64,000 nt of DNA from Oscillospiraceae bacterium (GCA_017550285.1 JAFZPP010000038.1:1-64000); one strand, 5' to 3'; shown: positions 25,689-35,015, numbered from the stretch's first letter. Made by a program: numbers and translations. The notes: generated by a model not told the origin, from the sequence alone.

Positions 25689-26510
25689 TTAACGTGCCTC
25701 CTGAGTGTCGTCTTCGCGGTCATGTTCCATGATCCGAAGCATCAGCGATACATCACTCATTGTCAGCATTCCGTCAGTCTCACAATCTGCGTTTGCGTAT
25801 GCTGCGGCGCTGAGAGCCAGCTCTTCTGCGATTGCCCGATGCATCAACACTGCGTCCGCAACCGTGCGTCTGCCGTCCAGATCAATGTCGCCGTACATTG
25901 TTGCGCCGGTTTCATCAATCGGTTTCCAGACGATGCCGTTCCGCACGACGGTTTCACAGGAGTGGGTTGTTCCGTCCGCATCCAAATAGCCAGCAGCTAT
26001 TACCGCATCCGCGGCATCCCCCGCTGCTGAAACGAGCTTCAACTCCGTCGGAGAGCCCTTCGGCATTTCATCCTTGAGCCTGCCTTCGACCTTGAAGAAA
26101 GCCTGTTCCGTTCTCAGCCAGTATTCTGCGTCCAGAGCCGTTGCCCAGCGAATCCACAGCAGTCCGTTTCTGACTTCAAACTGAAAGACAGTCCCGGCGA
26201 GCTTCGGGTTCGCACGTACTTCCGCTTTCTGTGCTCCGGTGTCATACAGCAGCTTCACATCGGTAATCCCGAGAGCAGCAGTGTCGTATGCGATTGCAAA
26301 CTCCAGTGCGCACAATCCGGTTTCCGGCAGTTGATCCAGTGAGAGTGTCGCCTCGAAATGCCCGTCCGTGTCAGCCGCCGTCCGGTCAAGGACAAGTGCA
26401 GCAACAGGCTCTTTCTCCGCGGCAAGCACCTGAAAGGGCGCCGTTCCCAGAGCTGAGTACGCCATGAAGCCCGCAGCCATTACGGCAGCCGCCGCTTTCT
26501 GCGCCTTCAT
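25689..26510 (-). CDS. scaC: ScaC-like adaptor scaffoldin (cohesin plus dockerin)
   Basis: 273 aa, secreted. Signal peptide (about 1-31), one cohesin (about 36-180) more divergent than those of ScaA and ScaB, then a dockerin (about 200-262) with calcium loops DLDGRRTVAD and CETDGMLTMSD. In R. flavefaciens, ScaC is an adaptor: its dockerin binds ScaA and its cohesin accepts a different set of dockerin proteins. ATG 26510 has GGAGGAAAGGA upstream and begins a proper signal peptide. The open frame further upstream is not coding-like. First gene of the scaC-scaA-scaB-scaE operon. Confidence 0.85.
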   Translation of the reverse strand: MKAQKAAAAVMAAGFMAYSALGTAPFQVLAAEKEPVAALVLDRTAADTDGHFEATLSLDQLPETGLCALEFAIAYDTAALGITDVKLLYDTGAQKAEVRANPKLAGTVFQFEVRNGLLWIRWATALDAEYWLRTEQAFFKVEGRLKDEMPKGSPTELKLVSAAGDAADAVIAAGYLDADGTTHSCETVVRNGIVWKPIDETGATMYGDIDLDGRRTVADAVLMHRAIAEELALSAAAYANADCETDGMLTMSDVSLMLRIMEHDREDDTQEAR

Positions 26511-26773
26511 TCCTTTCCTCCTTCTTTCATGATAATGTATATACTCCAAGAAACGCGCTGATACATTTCTTTTCATATACCTCGGACGAAACGAAGCAGT
26601 TTTGCGCCCCTTCACCGGATTCAGCGTTTCCGGAGCTGCACACCGCCGCGAACGTCCGTCTGTTCCGTACCGGTTTACGCATGCCCGATTGCAGGTGTCC
26701 TTCCGCTTCCGTACTAAAGCGTCAGAGGCTCCCTCAAAAGGGTATACGTATCCAGACAATACGGCTTACTACC

Positions 26774-26802
26774 ATTATAATAAACCACTGTCACAAAGTC
26801 AA
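26774..26802 (-). promoter_or_regulatory. Promoter of the scaffoldin operon
   Basis: Minus strand TTGACT (26797-26802), 17 bp, TATAAT (26774-26779). The resulting leader to scaC is about 257 nt and can form a stem GTATAT/ATATAC with inner AAGAAA/TTTCTT shortly before the ribosome binding site. No other sca promoter was found. Confidence 0.8.
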
Positions 26803-26867
26803 GACTTCGGTACCGTTTTTGTGATTATTGATAAATCCCGCATGTTAAAATTATGCAATCCGACAAC

Positions 26868-26925
26868 AAAATCCCGCGATTATCCTACCTCATCAGTAGG
26901 AATCAAATCTCACGGGATTTTGCTT
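26868..26925 (-). terminator. Terminator of the capA-like gene
   Basis: AAAATCCCG/CGGGATTTT arms enclose an inner CCTAC/GTAGG hairpin, followed on the minus strand by TTTTG. Confidence 0.7.
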
Positions 26926-26946
26926 TGTTTTATGATATGCAGAATA

Positions 26947-28218
26947 TCATTCGAGCCACTGATATTCCTTCGGGATATTCGCATCGACAATCGCATTGAT
27001 GACATCCATGCCGAAATCCTTTGCCGTTTCACGCGGCGCATGCGTATAGGGCAGCGCATGGGAATCCGCAAGCTCCGGCGTATACAGATTATAGGGATAC
27101 AGGCGCAGGTTTGAGAAGGAATCCTCGTAGTGCGTGATGACCGGCATCACGCCGATATCCTCGACCGTCACAGCGCCCGTCTCGCCGTTCTTGACAATAT
27201 TGAAGTTCGCCATTTCGCCGACGACATTAAAGTTATCGGTCTGTGCAGAGATGAAATTGCCGAGCGAATAGAACACGAAGCCCTGCGTACCGTCCTCGCG
27301 CGTCAGATATTCCATTGTCTCTGCGGTATGGGAATGCGTACCGATGATGACGTCCGCACCCCAGTTGATGATCTTCTGTGCCAGCTCGCGGACATCGGCA
27401 CGCACCACATGCGTATCCTCATCGCCCCAGTGCGTTGCAACAACAACTGCATCCGCAACCTCCTTCGCGCGCTTGATCTGGCGCTCGATCAGGTCCTCTT
27501 CCTTCGTCATGCCGACGCAAATCTCGGAATAAGCCGGAATATAATAGCCGTTGAGCATTTCCGCATAGGAGAGATAGGCAATGCGCATGCCCTTGATATC
27601 CTGCACGCGGATCGTCTCCTGATCGTTCGGACCGCGGTATGCGCCGAGCGCAAGCACCGGTCTTTTGCGCATCATATCGTCCCAGAAATTGATCGAGGCT
27701 TCCAGACCTTCGATGCCGCGGTCGAGCATATGGTTATTTGCAATCGTGAAGATATCGAAGCCGACGTCGATCATGGTATCCGCAAGCACCGGCGGCGAGC
27801 AGAAATTGAGATTCGAGCCGGAGATTTCAAATCCGTCGCCGCAGATGATCGTTTCCTGATTGATAACGGCGACATCCGCTGCCTGTACAATCGGCGCGAC
27901 ATTCTCATAAAGCGGCATGAAGTTATACTCCTCGCCGTTCGTCGCCTTCGCCTGTGCCGCCTTATAGACATAGGTCTGGACGAGATTGTCGCCGACGGCA
28001 AGCATATTGACAGAAATATCAGGCGGGGCGGCAGGCTCCGTTGTCGTCGAGAGGGCGGTTGTCTCCGTGTCCAGCGTGACGGGCGCCGTGGAATCCGTCA
28101 CAGCCGGTTCGATGCTTTCAATGGGCTGATTCTCCGTTTTGCCGCTGCATGCCGCAAGGCAGAGCATCACGCCGAATGTGAGCAGCGCTGCCGCCGCTTT
28201 ATCCGTTCGCTTCATCAT
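26947..28218 (-). CDS. CapA-family lipoprotein
   Basis: 423 aa, secreted and lipid-anchored: a basic start, a hydrophobic stretch and the lipobox LAAC. A Thr-rich spacer leads to a metallophosphoesterase-like domain with GDN, NQET, ANNHMLDRG and THSHTAE motifs, the pattern of CapA proteins (PGA_cap). CapA proteins take part in poly-gamma-glutamate or other surface polymer handling. Without capB/capC nearby the substrate is unknown. ATG 28218 has AGGAAAGG upstream. Confidence 0.87.
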   Translation of the reverse strand: MMKRTDKAAAALLTFGVMLCLAACSGKTENQPIESIEPAVTDSTAPVTLDTETTALSTTTEPAAPPDISVNMLAVGDNLVQTYVYKAAQAKATNGEEYNFMPLYENVAPIVQAADVAVINQETIICGDGFEISGSNLNFCSPPVLADTMIDVGFDIFTIANNHMLDRGIEGLEASINFWDDMMRKRPVLALGAYRGPNDQETIRVQDIKGMRIAYLSYAEMLNGYYIPAYSEICVGMTKEEDLIERQIKRAKEVADAVVVATHWGDEDTHVVRADVRELAQKIINWGADVIIGTHSHTAETMEYLTREDGTQGFVFYSLGNFISAQTDNFNVVGEMANFNIVKNGETGAVTVEDIGVMPVITHYEDSFSNLRLYPYNLYTPELADSHALPYTHAPRETAKDFGMDVINAIVDANIPKEYQWLE

Positions 28219-28288
28219 TCCGAAGTTCCTTTCCTGTGCTGAGGGGCTGAATTTGTCGGATTTTGCCGTTTCAACCCATGTATTCTTT

Positions 28289-28317
28289 ATTATAACACAC
28301 TCAGAAAAAAAAAGCAA
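28289..28317 (-). promoter_or_regulatory. Promoter of the capA-like gene
   Basis: Minus strand TTGCTT (28312-28317), 17 bp, TATAAT (28289-28294). The plus-strand stretch 28318-28455 before gerA shows no convincing promoter. Weak GAATA-type sigma-F/G-like words were not accepted. Confidence 0.7.
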
Positions 28318-28455
28318 CGATTATTTTTCTTAATTTTGCGCCGCAGAGAAAAAATCCGCGAATACTATATTATAAATGATTGCAGCGAATAAACATCTTC
28401 GGGCAGCGGAATAATCAAACAGAAAATGCAAATCCTATCCGGCGGAGATGAGAAT

Positions 28456-29898
28456 ATGCAGCTAACCGATACACTGGAAACCAATCTCAATATACTCACG
28501 CACCTGACGGGCGGCTCGGCGGACCGGATCGTCAGCCGGATCACAGTCTGCGGCATTGCCTGTGCCCTGCTCTCCTGCGAGGGCATGTGCAGCAGCGAAG
28601 GCTTCACGGAACGGCTCGCGGCACCGCTCAGCGCCTTGGCGGGCAGCTTCGGCAGCGGCGATGCACTGCTGCGGCATCTGCAAAAAACGCAGCTCCCTTC
28701 CGCAGACTGCACAGCCGTATGCGAAACCGCAGAGTTGCTCCGGCTGCTGCATGCGGGATTTGTGATTCTGCTCGCAGACGGTGCCGCATTCGGTCTTGCA
28801 TACGGCATGCAGGGCTTTGCGTCGCGCAGCATCTCGGAGCCCTCCGGCGAGCTGAATCTCTACGGCGCAAGAGAAGGCTTCACGGAGCCCGTCCGCACGA
28901 ATATGGCACTGCTGCGCAGACGGCTGAAATCACCGCTGCTGTGCTTTGAAATGCATACCGCAGGCACGCTCTCGCAGACCGAGCTCTGCATGGTCTATCT
29001 ACGCGACCGCGTGCCGGAGAATCTGCTGCAAAGTGTCCGGCAAACGCTGCAAGCACTGCCGCTCGAGAGCATATTTTCCGTCGGATATGTGCGTCCGTTT
29101 CTCGAGGGCAGCGATATGCAGCTCGTGCACAGCACCGGTATCACAGAGCGTCCCGATATCTGCTGCGCGAAACTGCTTGAGGGCAGGGTCGGCATTCTGA
29201 TCGACGGAACGCCCTTTGCACTGCTGCTGCCGCAGCTTTTCTGCGAAACCTTCCAGACGCTCGATGATTATAACTATCCGCCGCTCTATGCGACACTGCT
29301 GCGCTGGATCAAATATGCCGCCGCACTGACCGCGCTGCTGCTGCCTGCATTCTATCTCGCCGCGGCGCTGCATCATCCCGAGCTGCTGCATGAAACGCTG
29401 CTGCGTCTGCTTGCGGATTCGGAGCAGAATGTGCCGTTTTCGCTTGCCGCGGAGATGCTCGGCGTCCTGCTGCTGTTCGAGATTGTGCGCGAGGCGGGGC
29501 TGCGGCTCCCGAAAGCAGTCGGCGGCGCGGTCGGCATGATCGGCGGTCTGCTGATCGGAGATGCGGCAGTGCAGTCGGGGCTGATCAGTACGCCTGTGCT
29601 GACTGCGGCGGCACTCTCGGCAACGGCAGGCTTCATCATTCCGGAGCACCATGCCGCACTGACAGTGCTGCGTCCCGCGTTTATCCTCGCGGCTGCGGCG
29701 GCAGGTCTCCCCGGCATCGCGCTTGCCGGTACGGCACTGCTGATGCATATTTGCAGCACGGAAATCTTCGGCTATCCGGTCTCGGCGCCGGTCGCGCCGC
29801 TGTTGCCGAAGCGGCTTGCGGATATCGCCGCACGCATCGGCTTCCGCCGTCTCTCACAGCGGAATTTCCGCATTTCCGAGATCAAACCCGACCCCTGA
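28456..29898 (+). CDS. GerA/SpoVAF-family spore germination protein (A subunit)
   Basis: 480 aa. An N-terminal soluble half of about 270 residues, then about five membrane helices (about 285-445), with PEN near residue 190, DDYNYP near 270 and EIVREAGLRLPKAVGGAVGMIGG near 345, typical of GerAA/SpoVAF. Germination receptors of this family sense nutrients in the spore inner membrane. Start at ATG 28456 with GGAG 8 bp upstream. The B- and C-like subunits are 2.6 kb away at 32534 and 33499, after two dockerin genes on the other strand. Confidence 0.88.
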   Translation: MQLTDTLETNLNILTHLTGGSADRIVSRITVCGIACALLSCEGMCSSEGFTERLAAPLSALAGSFGSGDALLRHLQKTQLPSADCTAVCETAELLRLLHAGFVILLADGAAFGLAYGMQGFASRSISEPSGELNLYGAREGFTEPVRTNMALLRRRLKSPLLCFEMHTAGTLSQTELCMVYLRDRVPENLLQSVRQTLQALPLESIFSVGYVRPFLEGSDMQLVHSTGITERPDICCAKLLEGRVGILIDGTPFALLLPQLFCETFQTLDDYNYPPLYATLLRWIKYAAALTALLLPAFYLAAALHHPELLHETLLRLLADSEQNVPFSLAAEMLGVLLLFEIVREAGLRLPKAVGGAVGMIGGLLIGDAAVQSGLISTPVLTAAALSATAGFIIPEHHAALTVLRPAFILAAAAAGLPGIALAGTALLMHICSTEIFGYPVSAPVAPLLPKRLADIAARIGFRRLSQRNFRISEIKPDP

Positions 29899-29910
29899 AT
29901 CCGCAGAAAG

Positions 29911-29942
29911 CAAAAGCCGCAAGCGCAGGGCTCACGGCTTTG
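29911..29942 (-). terminator. Terminator shared by the germination and dockerin genes
   Basis: Stem AAAGCCG/CGGCTTT with the minus-strand tail TTTTGCTTT, between converging genes. Confidence 0.6.
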
Positions 29943-29954
29943 CAGTATGATTCA

Positions 29955-30875
29955 TCATTTCTCATGTTTGATCAGGTCTTCCCACTCGGTCGGAATACCT
30001 GCGATGTTATTCTGCACATAGTAGTTCAGGATGAGCTGTGCATCGACGGCGTCAACAGAGCCGTCCTCATTGACATCGGCGGCATGCTGCTGCTGCGCAT
30101 TCAGCTTCGGCGCATTGTCTGCCAGCGTCTGCACATAAACATTCAGGACAGACTGTGCATCAATCACCGTGACCATATTATCATGGTTCCAGTCACCCTT
30201 TTCCCGCTCGATCATCTCCATAACGCAAGCAGTGATCGTTTCCGTCATGCCGCCGGCAGTGACTGTAATCTCATAGTCGCCCGCTTTGCTGCCGTCAAAT
30301 GCCGAAGCATCCACAAATTCCGGATGACTGCCGAGCGATTCCCCGTGGACAGACCATGTTTGTCCGTCCTTTCTGCCGGTCGTCGTCAGCTTCACTGCGT
30401 CCAGATTCAGCGGCTCACCGACTTCAAAATACAGTCTGTCCGCCGAAATACCGAGGTTTGTGTAGTCCGTTTCCCCGTCAACGTATTCGAGCTCGAGCAG
30501 CTTGTAGCGGAGCGGTTCTGCGCCGTCATACAGCCCTTCAACCACAAGATAGACCGGATATTTGCCGGGCTTTGTAATATCGACCTCTGAATAATCCAGC
30601 TTCTGGCTGCTGATCGGTGCCTGAAAGATATCCCAGTATACATATTGCTCCATACCCTTCGAGACCGTACCGTAGCCGGATACGACAGCGCCGGTCAGAT
30701 CGGGCTCCTCGCCGACCGTATATACCTTGATATACGGTTCATGATTCAGAATCGCGCCGCCCGAGATGCGGGGTGTCTCCTCGTCGGATGCCGCCTGCAC
30801 GGGCAGCGCTGCCGTACAGGAGCATGCGGTCAGGAGTGCAGCTGTCATGCATACATACTTCATCTTTTTCATCAT
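29955..30875 (-). CDS. Secreted dockerin protein with Ig-like repeats
   Basis: 306 aa. Signal peptide (about 1-28), then about 190 residues that look like two beta-sandwich domains of the bacterial Ig type. One ends in KPGKYPVYLVV, the other in KAGDYEITVTAGG. The C-terminal dockerin (about 225-295) has loops DWNHDNMVTVID and NEDGSVDAVD and the DAQxVLNxY/DAQLILNYY helices shared with the LRR-dockerin proteins of the window. Its role in the cellulosome is unknown; it has no visible catalytic domain. Start at 30875 gives AAAGG a 6-bp spacing. It has its own promoter. Confidence 0.8.
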   Translation of the reverse strand: MMKKMKYVCMTAALLTACSCTAALPVQAASDEETPRISGGAILNHEPYIKVYTVGEEPDLTGAVVSGYGTVSKGMEQYVYWDIFQAPISSQKLDYSEVDITKPGKYPVYLVVEGLYDGAEPLRYKLLELEYVDGETDYTNLGISADRLYFEVGEPLNLDAVKLTTTGRKDGQTWSVHGESLGSHPEFVDASAFDGSKAGDYEITVTAGGMTETITACVMEMIEREKGDWNHDNMVTVIDAQSVLNVYVQTLADNAPKLNAQQQHAADVNEDGSVDAVDAQLILNYYVQNNIAGIPTEWEDLIKHEK

Positions 30876-30927
30876 TCTCATCCTTTCTCAGTAAATTCGG
30901 GCAAGCGGGCGTTTGCTCTTCTGTTTC

Positions 30928-30956
30928 ATCATAGCAGCAGAAGCGGCGAAAGTCAA
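30928..30956 (-). promoter_or_regulatory. Promoter of the Ig-dockerin gene
   Basis: Minus strand TTGACT (30951-30956), 17 bp, TATGAT (30928-30933), TGC before the -10. The stretch 30957-31107 shows nothing recognisable. Confidence 0.75.
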
Positions 30957-31107
30957 GTATTCAGACGAAAAATCTGCCTATTGAACAAGAAATAGCCTGC
31001 CGTTTCAGTAGTTACACCGATTTTTCGGATTTTGGAAAATTTCGGCGTTCTGCACATACAAACCGGCTGCCGGCACAGCCAATCTCAGCAATCAATACAA
31101 TATAGTA

Positions 31108-31141
31108 ATGCCCCTGCGCATGTTGTAACACGCAGGGGCAA
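31108..31141 (-). terminator. Terminator of the LRR-dockerin gene at 31154
   Basis: Perfect 9-bp stem GCCCCTGCG/CGCAGGGGC (31110-31139). The tail is only weakly T-rich. Confidence 0.65.
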
Positions 31142-31153
31142 AATGTCTCATGT

Positions 31154-32308
31154 TCAGAGCGCATTCCAGTCGGTCGGAATGCCTGCAATGGTATTCTGCA
31201 CGTAGTAGGTCAGGATGCGCTGTGCATCGGCTGCATTGATTTCGCCGTCGCCGTTGACATCGGCAGCCTGTTCCTGCAATGCACGGAGCTTCACGGAATT
31301 GTAAGCAATCCGCTCCGCCGTGATATTGAGCACGCTCTGTGCATCGCCGGCAGTGACCTTACCGTTCAGATCGACGTCGCCCGTGACCTTCTGAATCACC
31401 TCAAACGGATAATTGCGCGCCGCTGTATACGTCTGCAAGGTGGAATTCTCCCAGCCGCGGATCGTCCCCAGATAATATGCCTGATGCCGCGCATAGTTAT
31501 TGGAGATTGTCGCGTCCATATCGCAGATTACGCAGTCCGGATTCAGCAGCGTAATGCATTCAAGACTTGTGCAGTCGAAGAAGCCGTACTGTGCAATCTC
31601 CTGCACATTCTCCGGCACGAGCACGCTTGTAATGTAATAATTATACGCGAAGGCACTCGGTCCGATTGTTGTCACATCTTCCGGAATGATGATATCGCCG
31701 CGGCAGGCATTGCCGTCAATCAGCACATGATTGATAATCAGAAACGGATTCTCCGCACGCTTTGCCGCAATCCACGGCGTATCGAGAAATGCATCCTCGC
31801 CGACGGTTTCGAGTGTCTCCGGCAGATTCAGCTCCTCGAGCGCCAGACACTTTGCAAATGCCTTCTCCCCGATGCTTTTGACCTGTTCCGGAATGTTCAG
31901 CTCCGCGAGCTTGCGGCTCTCAAGGAACGCATTATCCGGAATCGCCGTAATCGCCGCAGAGAGCTTCACGCTTTTCAGCTTGAAGCAGGATTTGAACGAT
32001 TCCGCGCCGATCTCTTTCACACTGTCGGGCAGTGTGATGCTGACCGCATTCGCATTGTAGCGGAATGCGCCCTCCGCGATCTTCGTGACCGGCAGCCCGT
32101 CAATCTCCGCCGGAACAGCAACCTCCTCCGGCAGATCGGCGGTATAGCCCGTGATCGTCACAGCGCCGTCCGTCACAGCATATTTGAGCCCTTCGTATAC
32201 GGGCTGCGTTTCTTCGGCAGCGCATACCGAAGACGGTGCAGGCAATGCCGCTCCTGTCCCGATGAGACAGGCTGCGCACAGCATCGCCGCGCCTTTTCCT
32301 GTTTTCAT
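31154..32308 (-). CDS. Secreted leucine-rich-repeat dockerin protein
   Basis: 384 aa. Signal peptide (about 1-30), BspA-type LRR_5 repeats (about 55-280; units such as ITLPDSVKEIGAESFKSC and LNIPEQVKSIGEKAFAKC), and a dockerin (about 310-375) with loops DLNGKVTAGD and NGDGEINAAD, ending in GIPTDWNAL. LRR_5 proteins mediate binding to proteins or surfaces. Attached to a cellulosome this could serve adhesion. GAGAGGGGA precedes the ATG. It has its own promoter and terminator and lies inside the germination gene set on the opposite strand. Confidence 0.85.
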   Translation of the reverse strand: MKTGKGAAMLCAACLIGTGAALPAPSSVCAAEETQPVYEGLKYAVTDGAVTITGYTADLPEEVAVPAEIDGLPVTKIAEGAFRYNANAVSITLPDSVKEIGAESFKSCFKLKSVKLSAAITAIPDNAFLESRKLAELNIPEQVKSIGEKAFAKCLALEELNLPETLETVGEDAFLDTPWIAAKRAENPFLIINHVLIDGNACRGDIIIPEDVTTIGPSAFAYNYYITSVLVPENVQEIAQYGFFDCTSLECITLLNPDCVICDMDATISNNYARHQAYYLGTIRGWENSTLQTYTAARNYPFEVIQKVTGDVDLNGKVTAGDAQSVLNITAERIAYNSVKLRALQEQAADVNGDGEINAADAQRILTYYVQNTIAGIPTDWNAL

Positions 32309-32361
32309 TTGAATTTCCCCTCTCGATTCATGTAATCAGCATATCATTTGCTGATTTTATT

Positions 32362-32390
32362 ATCATAGCATACAAGAAGCAATTTTGCAA
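32362..32390 (-). promoter_or_regulatory. Promoter of the 31154-32308 gene
   Basis: Minus strand TTGCAA (32385-32390), 17 bp, TATGAT (32362-32367), TGC before the -10. Confidence 0.7.
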
Positions 32391-32533
32391 GCCATGAAGC
32401 CGAAAATCAGCATTATACATAAAAAGGGAAACAGGCGAATGCAGCGGAAGGTACGCGCTGCGTCAGCATACCGTAAAGTATATTTTCTGCAATTCCGGCA
32501 ATCCTATCCGTTGAAGAGGAAGGAGGCGGAGCG

Positions 32534-33502
32534 ATGCAGTTTCAGGGAAAACGGAGCGCCGTGCAGGCAGCCGCGATATTGATTCTGCTGCGGATGTGCG
32601 TTTTTTTCTGCGGTGATACGCCTTTTTCCATGGCATACGCAAAGCAGATGCTCCTGACCGCAGGCGTACAGGCGGCACTGATTCTGCCGCTGCTCCGCTT
32701 CCGGCACCGGCTGCAAATCCCGCCGCGGATGCGCTTCTGTTTCCGGCTCTGCGCAGCATGGGAAGCGGCATATCTGACGCACTGCTTCGGGCGGCTCAGT
32801 ATACAGCTGCATTTGCAGTATCAAAAGACGCTCCTGCCGCTGCTGCTCCTGATGCTGCTGTATACGGTTCCGCTGCATGACCGTGCATCCGCGCGGACGG
32901 CGTCACTGCTGCTGTTTCTGGCGGTCAGCGGATTTCTGCTGCTGCCGGTCAGCGGCATCGGGACGGCACAGCGCATCCTTCTGCATACCCCTGCGCCGCC
33001 GGTCAGTCCGCTGCGTGAATGGGCGGATGCTTGTGAGCTGCCGTTTCTTCCGCTGCTCATGCAGCAGCAGACAGCGCAGGATGCAAAGCGCAGTACGGCT
33101 GTCTGGGCGGGATTCCGGCTGCTGTTTCTGCCTGCACTCGTGCTGTTCGGGACGATGCAGAACGGTCGCCTGCTGCATTTTCAGGGGAATCCGTTTTTTC
33201 TGCTGCTTGCCCGCACGCCGCTCTCGGATGCGGTCCGGACGGACGGCTTCTGGCTGCTGCTCGCCTGCGCCTGCGGTGCGCTCTGCATCACCTTCTGCCT
33301 GCAAACCGCCAAGCCGCATCTGCAAGCACAGCGCCGGATGCTCGCGGCTGCATTTCTGCCGTACTTTTTGTTTCTCGCGCTGCTCCGGATGCTTCCGCAG
33401 GCAAAAGCGGTCAACGGAATTGTCAACGCTTTCTTCGGCATTGTGCTCCCGTGGGGCATCATTCTCTGTCACTGCCTGACGAAACGGAGGGAAACCGCAT
33501 GA
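32534..33502 (+). CDS. GerAB-like spore germination permease, divergent
   Basis: 322 aa with about 8-10 hydrophobic segments and almost no long soluble loop, fitting the GerAB permease subunit of germination receptors (normally about 360 aa). Sequence identity to the family is not obvious by eye. The assignment leans on membrane layout and on the 4-bp overlap with the GerAC-like gene. GGAAGGAGG precedes the ATG. No promoter was identified for 32396-32533. Confidence 0.6.
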   Translation: MQFQGKRSAVQAAAILILLRMCVFFCGDTPFSMAYAKQMLLTAGVQAALILPLLRFRHRLQIPPRMRFCFRLCAAWEAAYLTHCFGRLSIQLHLQYQKTLLPLLLLMLLYTVPLHDRASARTASLLLFLAVSGFLLLPVSGIGTAQRILLHTPAPPVSPLREWADACELPFLPLLMQQQTAQDAKRSTAVWAGFRLLFLPALVLFGTMQNGRLLHFQGNPFFLLLARTPLSDAVRTDGFWLLLACACGALCITFCLQTAKPHLQAQRRMLAAAFLPYFLFLALLRMLPQAKAVNGIVNAFFGIVLPWGIILCHCLTKRRETA

Positions 33503-34440
33503 AAACCTTGCTGCCGCTCATAATCTGTATGATGCTGCTGACCGGCTGTACCGATATCCGGACGCGCCTGCTGCTTGATATTCTCGCTGTCGATCCGGAG
33601 CAGCCGGTGAAATTCGCCGCGCACACCTCGCAGGAAAGTGAAATCATACCGGCACAGGCAGAATCGCTGCTGCAAATGCCCGAGGCGCTCAAAAATGCAT
33701 CCGGCGCGGAGATTTCAACGGGTCATCTCTCCATGCTTGCGGTCTCAGGAAATCCTGTCAGTGTACTGGAAACCTATTTTCAGGCGCAGATGCTCGCCCC
33801 GACCTGCACGGTGCTGTCTGTTCCGTCGGATGCCTGCGGGCAGCTTGCAGCGGGCAGTCTGCCGGAACCGGAGCAGATACAGTCCGCTGCGGAAACAGGG
33901 TTGCTCCCCAGCCGCACCGCCGATGCCGTTCTCGCAGATGTGCGGGGCGGCTCCGGCATCACCGCACTCTGCACGGCGCTGGATGACGGTCTGACCCTGA
34001 CGCTCTGTTCTGCCGATCAGTGCTGCGCGGTACTCACGGAGGATGCCTGCCGCGGGCTTGCACTGCTCGGACGGCGCTGGCAATCCTTTGCATTTGCCGC
34101 AGAGGGCATCACCTACCGGCTGCAATCCGCACCGGTGCGCATCGAAGTCACCATGGCAGATACGCTCCAAATCGCACTCTCCGGCACAATCGACTCCGAT
34201 CCGCCGCTGACCGATGCTGCCGCTGACCGCCTGACGGAAATGCTCTCGGCAGCGGTTTATGAGACTGCAATCCGCTGCGGCGCCGATCTGCTGTTCCTGC
34301 GCGAATACGCGATCCGTTCCGGCGTCACCGAAGCACGGTCCTGTTCGCAGGCGCAGTGGCGCGACATGCTGCGGCATGCAGAATGCAGCATCAGCCTGCA
34401 TCAGCAAAATATCAGCAAACACGAGAATTCTGTTTGCTGA
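33499..34440 (+). CDS. GerAC-like germination lipoprotein
   Basis: 313 aa. The signal sequence ends in the lipobox LLTGC. The next residues (TDIRTRLLLDILAVD) follow the pattern of Ger(x)C proteins, whose mature N-terminus reads CWDxxEL..xGID. The product should sit on the spore inner membrane as part of a receptor with the GerAB- and GerA-like proteins. ATG 33499 overlaps the previous stop, with GGAGGG upstream. Confidence 0.72.
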   Translation: MKTLLPLIICMMLLTGCTDIRTRLLLDILAVDPEQPVKFAAHTSQESEIIPAQAESLLQMPEALKNASGAEISTGHLSMLAVSGNPVSVLETYFQAQMLAPTCTVLSVPSDACGQLAAGSLPEPEQIQSAAETGLLPSRTADAVLADVRGGSGITALCTALDDGLTLTLCSADQCCAVLTEDACRGLALLGRRWQSFAFAAEGITYRLQSAPVRIEVTMADTLQIALSGTIDSDPPLTDAAADRLTEMLSAAVYETAIRCGADLLFLREYAIRSGVTEARSCSQAQWRDMLRHAECSISLHQQNISKHENSVC

Positions 34441-34509
34441 TTGTGCAAACTGTCAAAAACAATGTCGCTTTTATCCTGTAAGTTTTACGATGATTTTCCG
34501 GAAAAGATA

Positions 34510-34538
34510 TTGACGTTTTCATTGCAAACGGATATACT
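34510..34538 (+). promoter_or_regulatory. Promoter of acpP
   Basis: TTGACG (34510-34515), 17 bp, TATACT (34533-34538). Confidence 0.75.
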
Positions 34539-34611
34539 ATATACGATGTGACCGGCAGAACCAGCTGCATGTGTGCACAGTTAAAATCACATACAGAGAG
34601 GAGCAGATTAC

Positions 34612-34842
34612 ATGGTATTTGAGAAGCTCAAGGAAATCATCCTCGATCAGCTTGACGTGGATGAGGACGAGATCACAATGGAAGCAGACTTCGTTGATGA
34701 TCTTCAGGCGGATTCGCTCGACATCGCACTGCTGATGCGAACGATCTCCGAAGAATTCGATATCGCCGTTCAGGATGACGCAGTCGATAAGATCAGCACC
34801 GTCGGCGACGCAGTTGAATTTATCGAATCCTATATCAACTGA
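34612..34842 (+). CDS. acpP: Acyl carrier protein
   Basis: 76 aa, acidic. Ser35 in the DSLD motif receives the 4'-phosphopantetheine arm that carries acyl intermediates in fatty acid synthesis. Length and helix pattern are standard. GAGAGGAG precedes the ATG. It is monocistronic with promoter and terminator. No other fab gene is in the window. Confidence 0.96.
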   Translation: MVFEKLKEIILDQLDVDEDEITMEADFVDDLQADSLDIALLMRTISEEFDIAVQDDAVDKISTVGDAVEFIESYIN

Positions 34843-34851
34843 TTTGAACAC

Positions 34852-34884
34852 AAAAACCGGACTTGCAGAGAGTCCGGTTTTTTT
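34852..34884 (+). terminator. Terminator of acpP
   Basis: 12-bp stem AAACCGGACT/AGTCCGGTTT followed by seven T. Confidence 0.92.
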
Positions 34885-34952
34885 CTGTCTGATTCTCCTT
34901 TGCAGTCCGCCGGCGCACTGCGGTTCCGCATTTCATATTTTAGTTTCTCATC

Positions 34953-34991
34953 AGAAAAAATCCGCCGCTCTCGCAATGAGAACGGCGGATC
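34953..34991 (-). terminator. Terminator of rpsT
   Basis: Stem ATCCGCCGTTCTC/GAGAGCGGCGGAT on the minus strand followed by TTTTTTC. Confidence 0.88.
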
Positions 34992-35015
34992 GTTTCCTTG
35001 AAAGATCAGATAAGA

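Noticed and set aside
25447-26767. A c-di-GMP, SAM or cobalamin riboswitch before scaC or scaA
   Set aside because: The conserved cores of these classes are not found. Only generic stems are seen.
28360-28455. A sigma-F/G promoter for the GerA gene
   Set aside because: GAATA-type words are present, but none has an acceptable -10 at the right distance.
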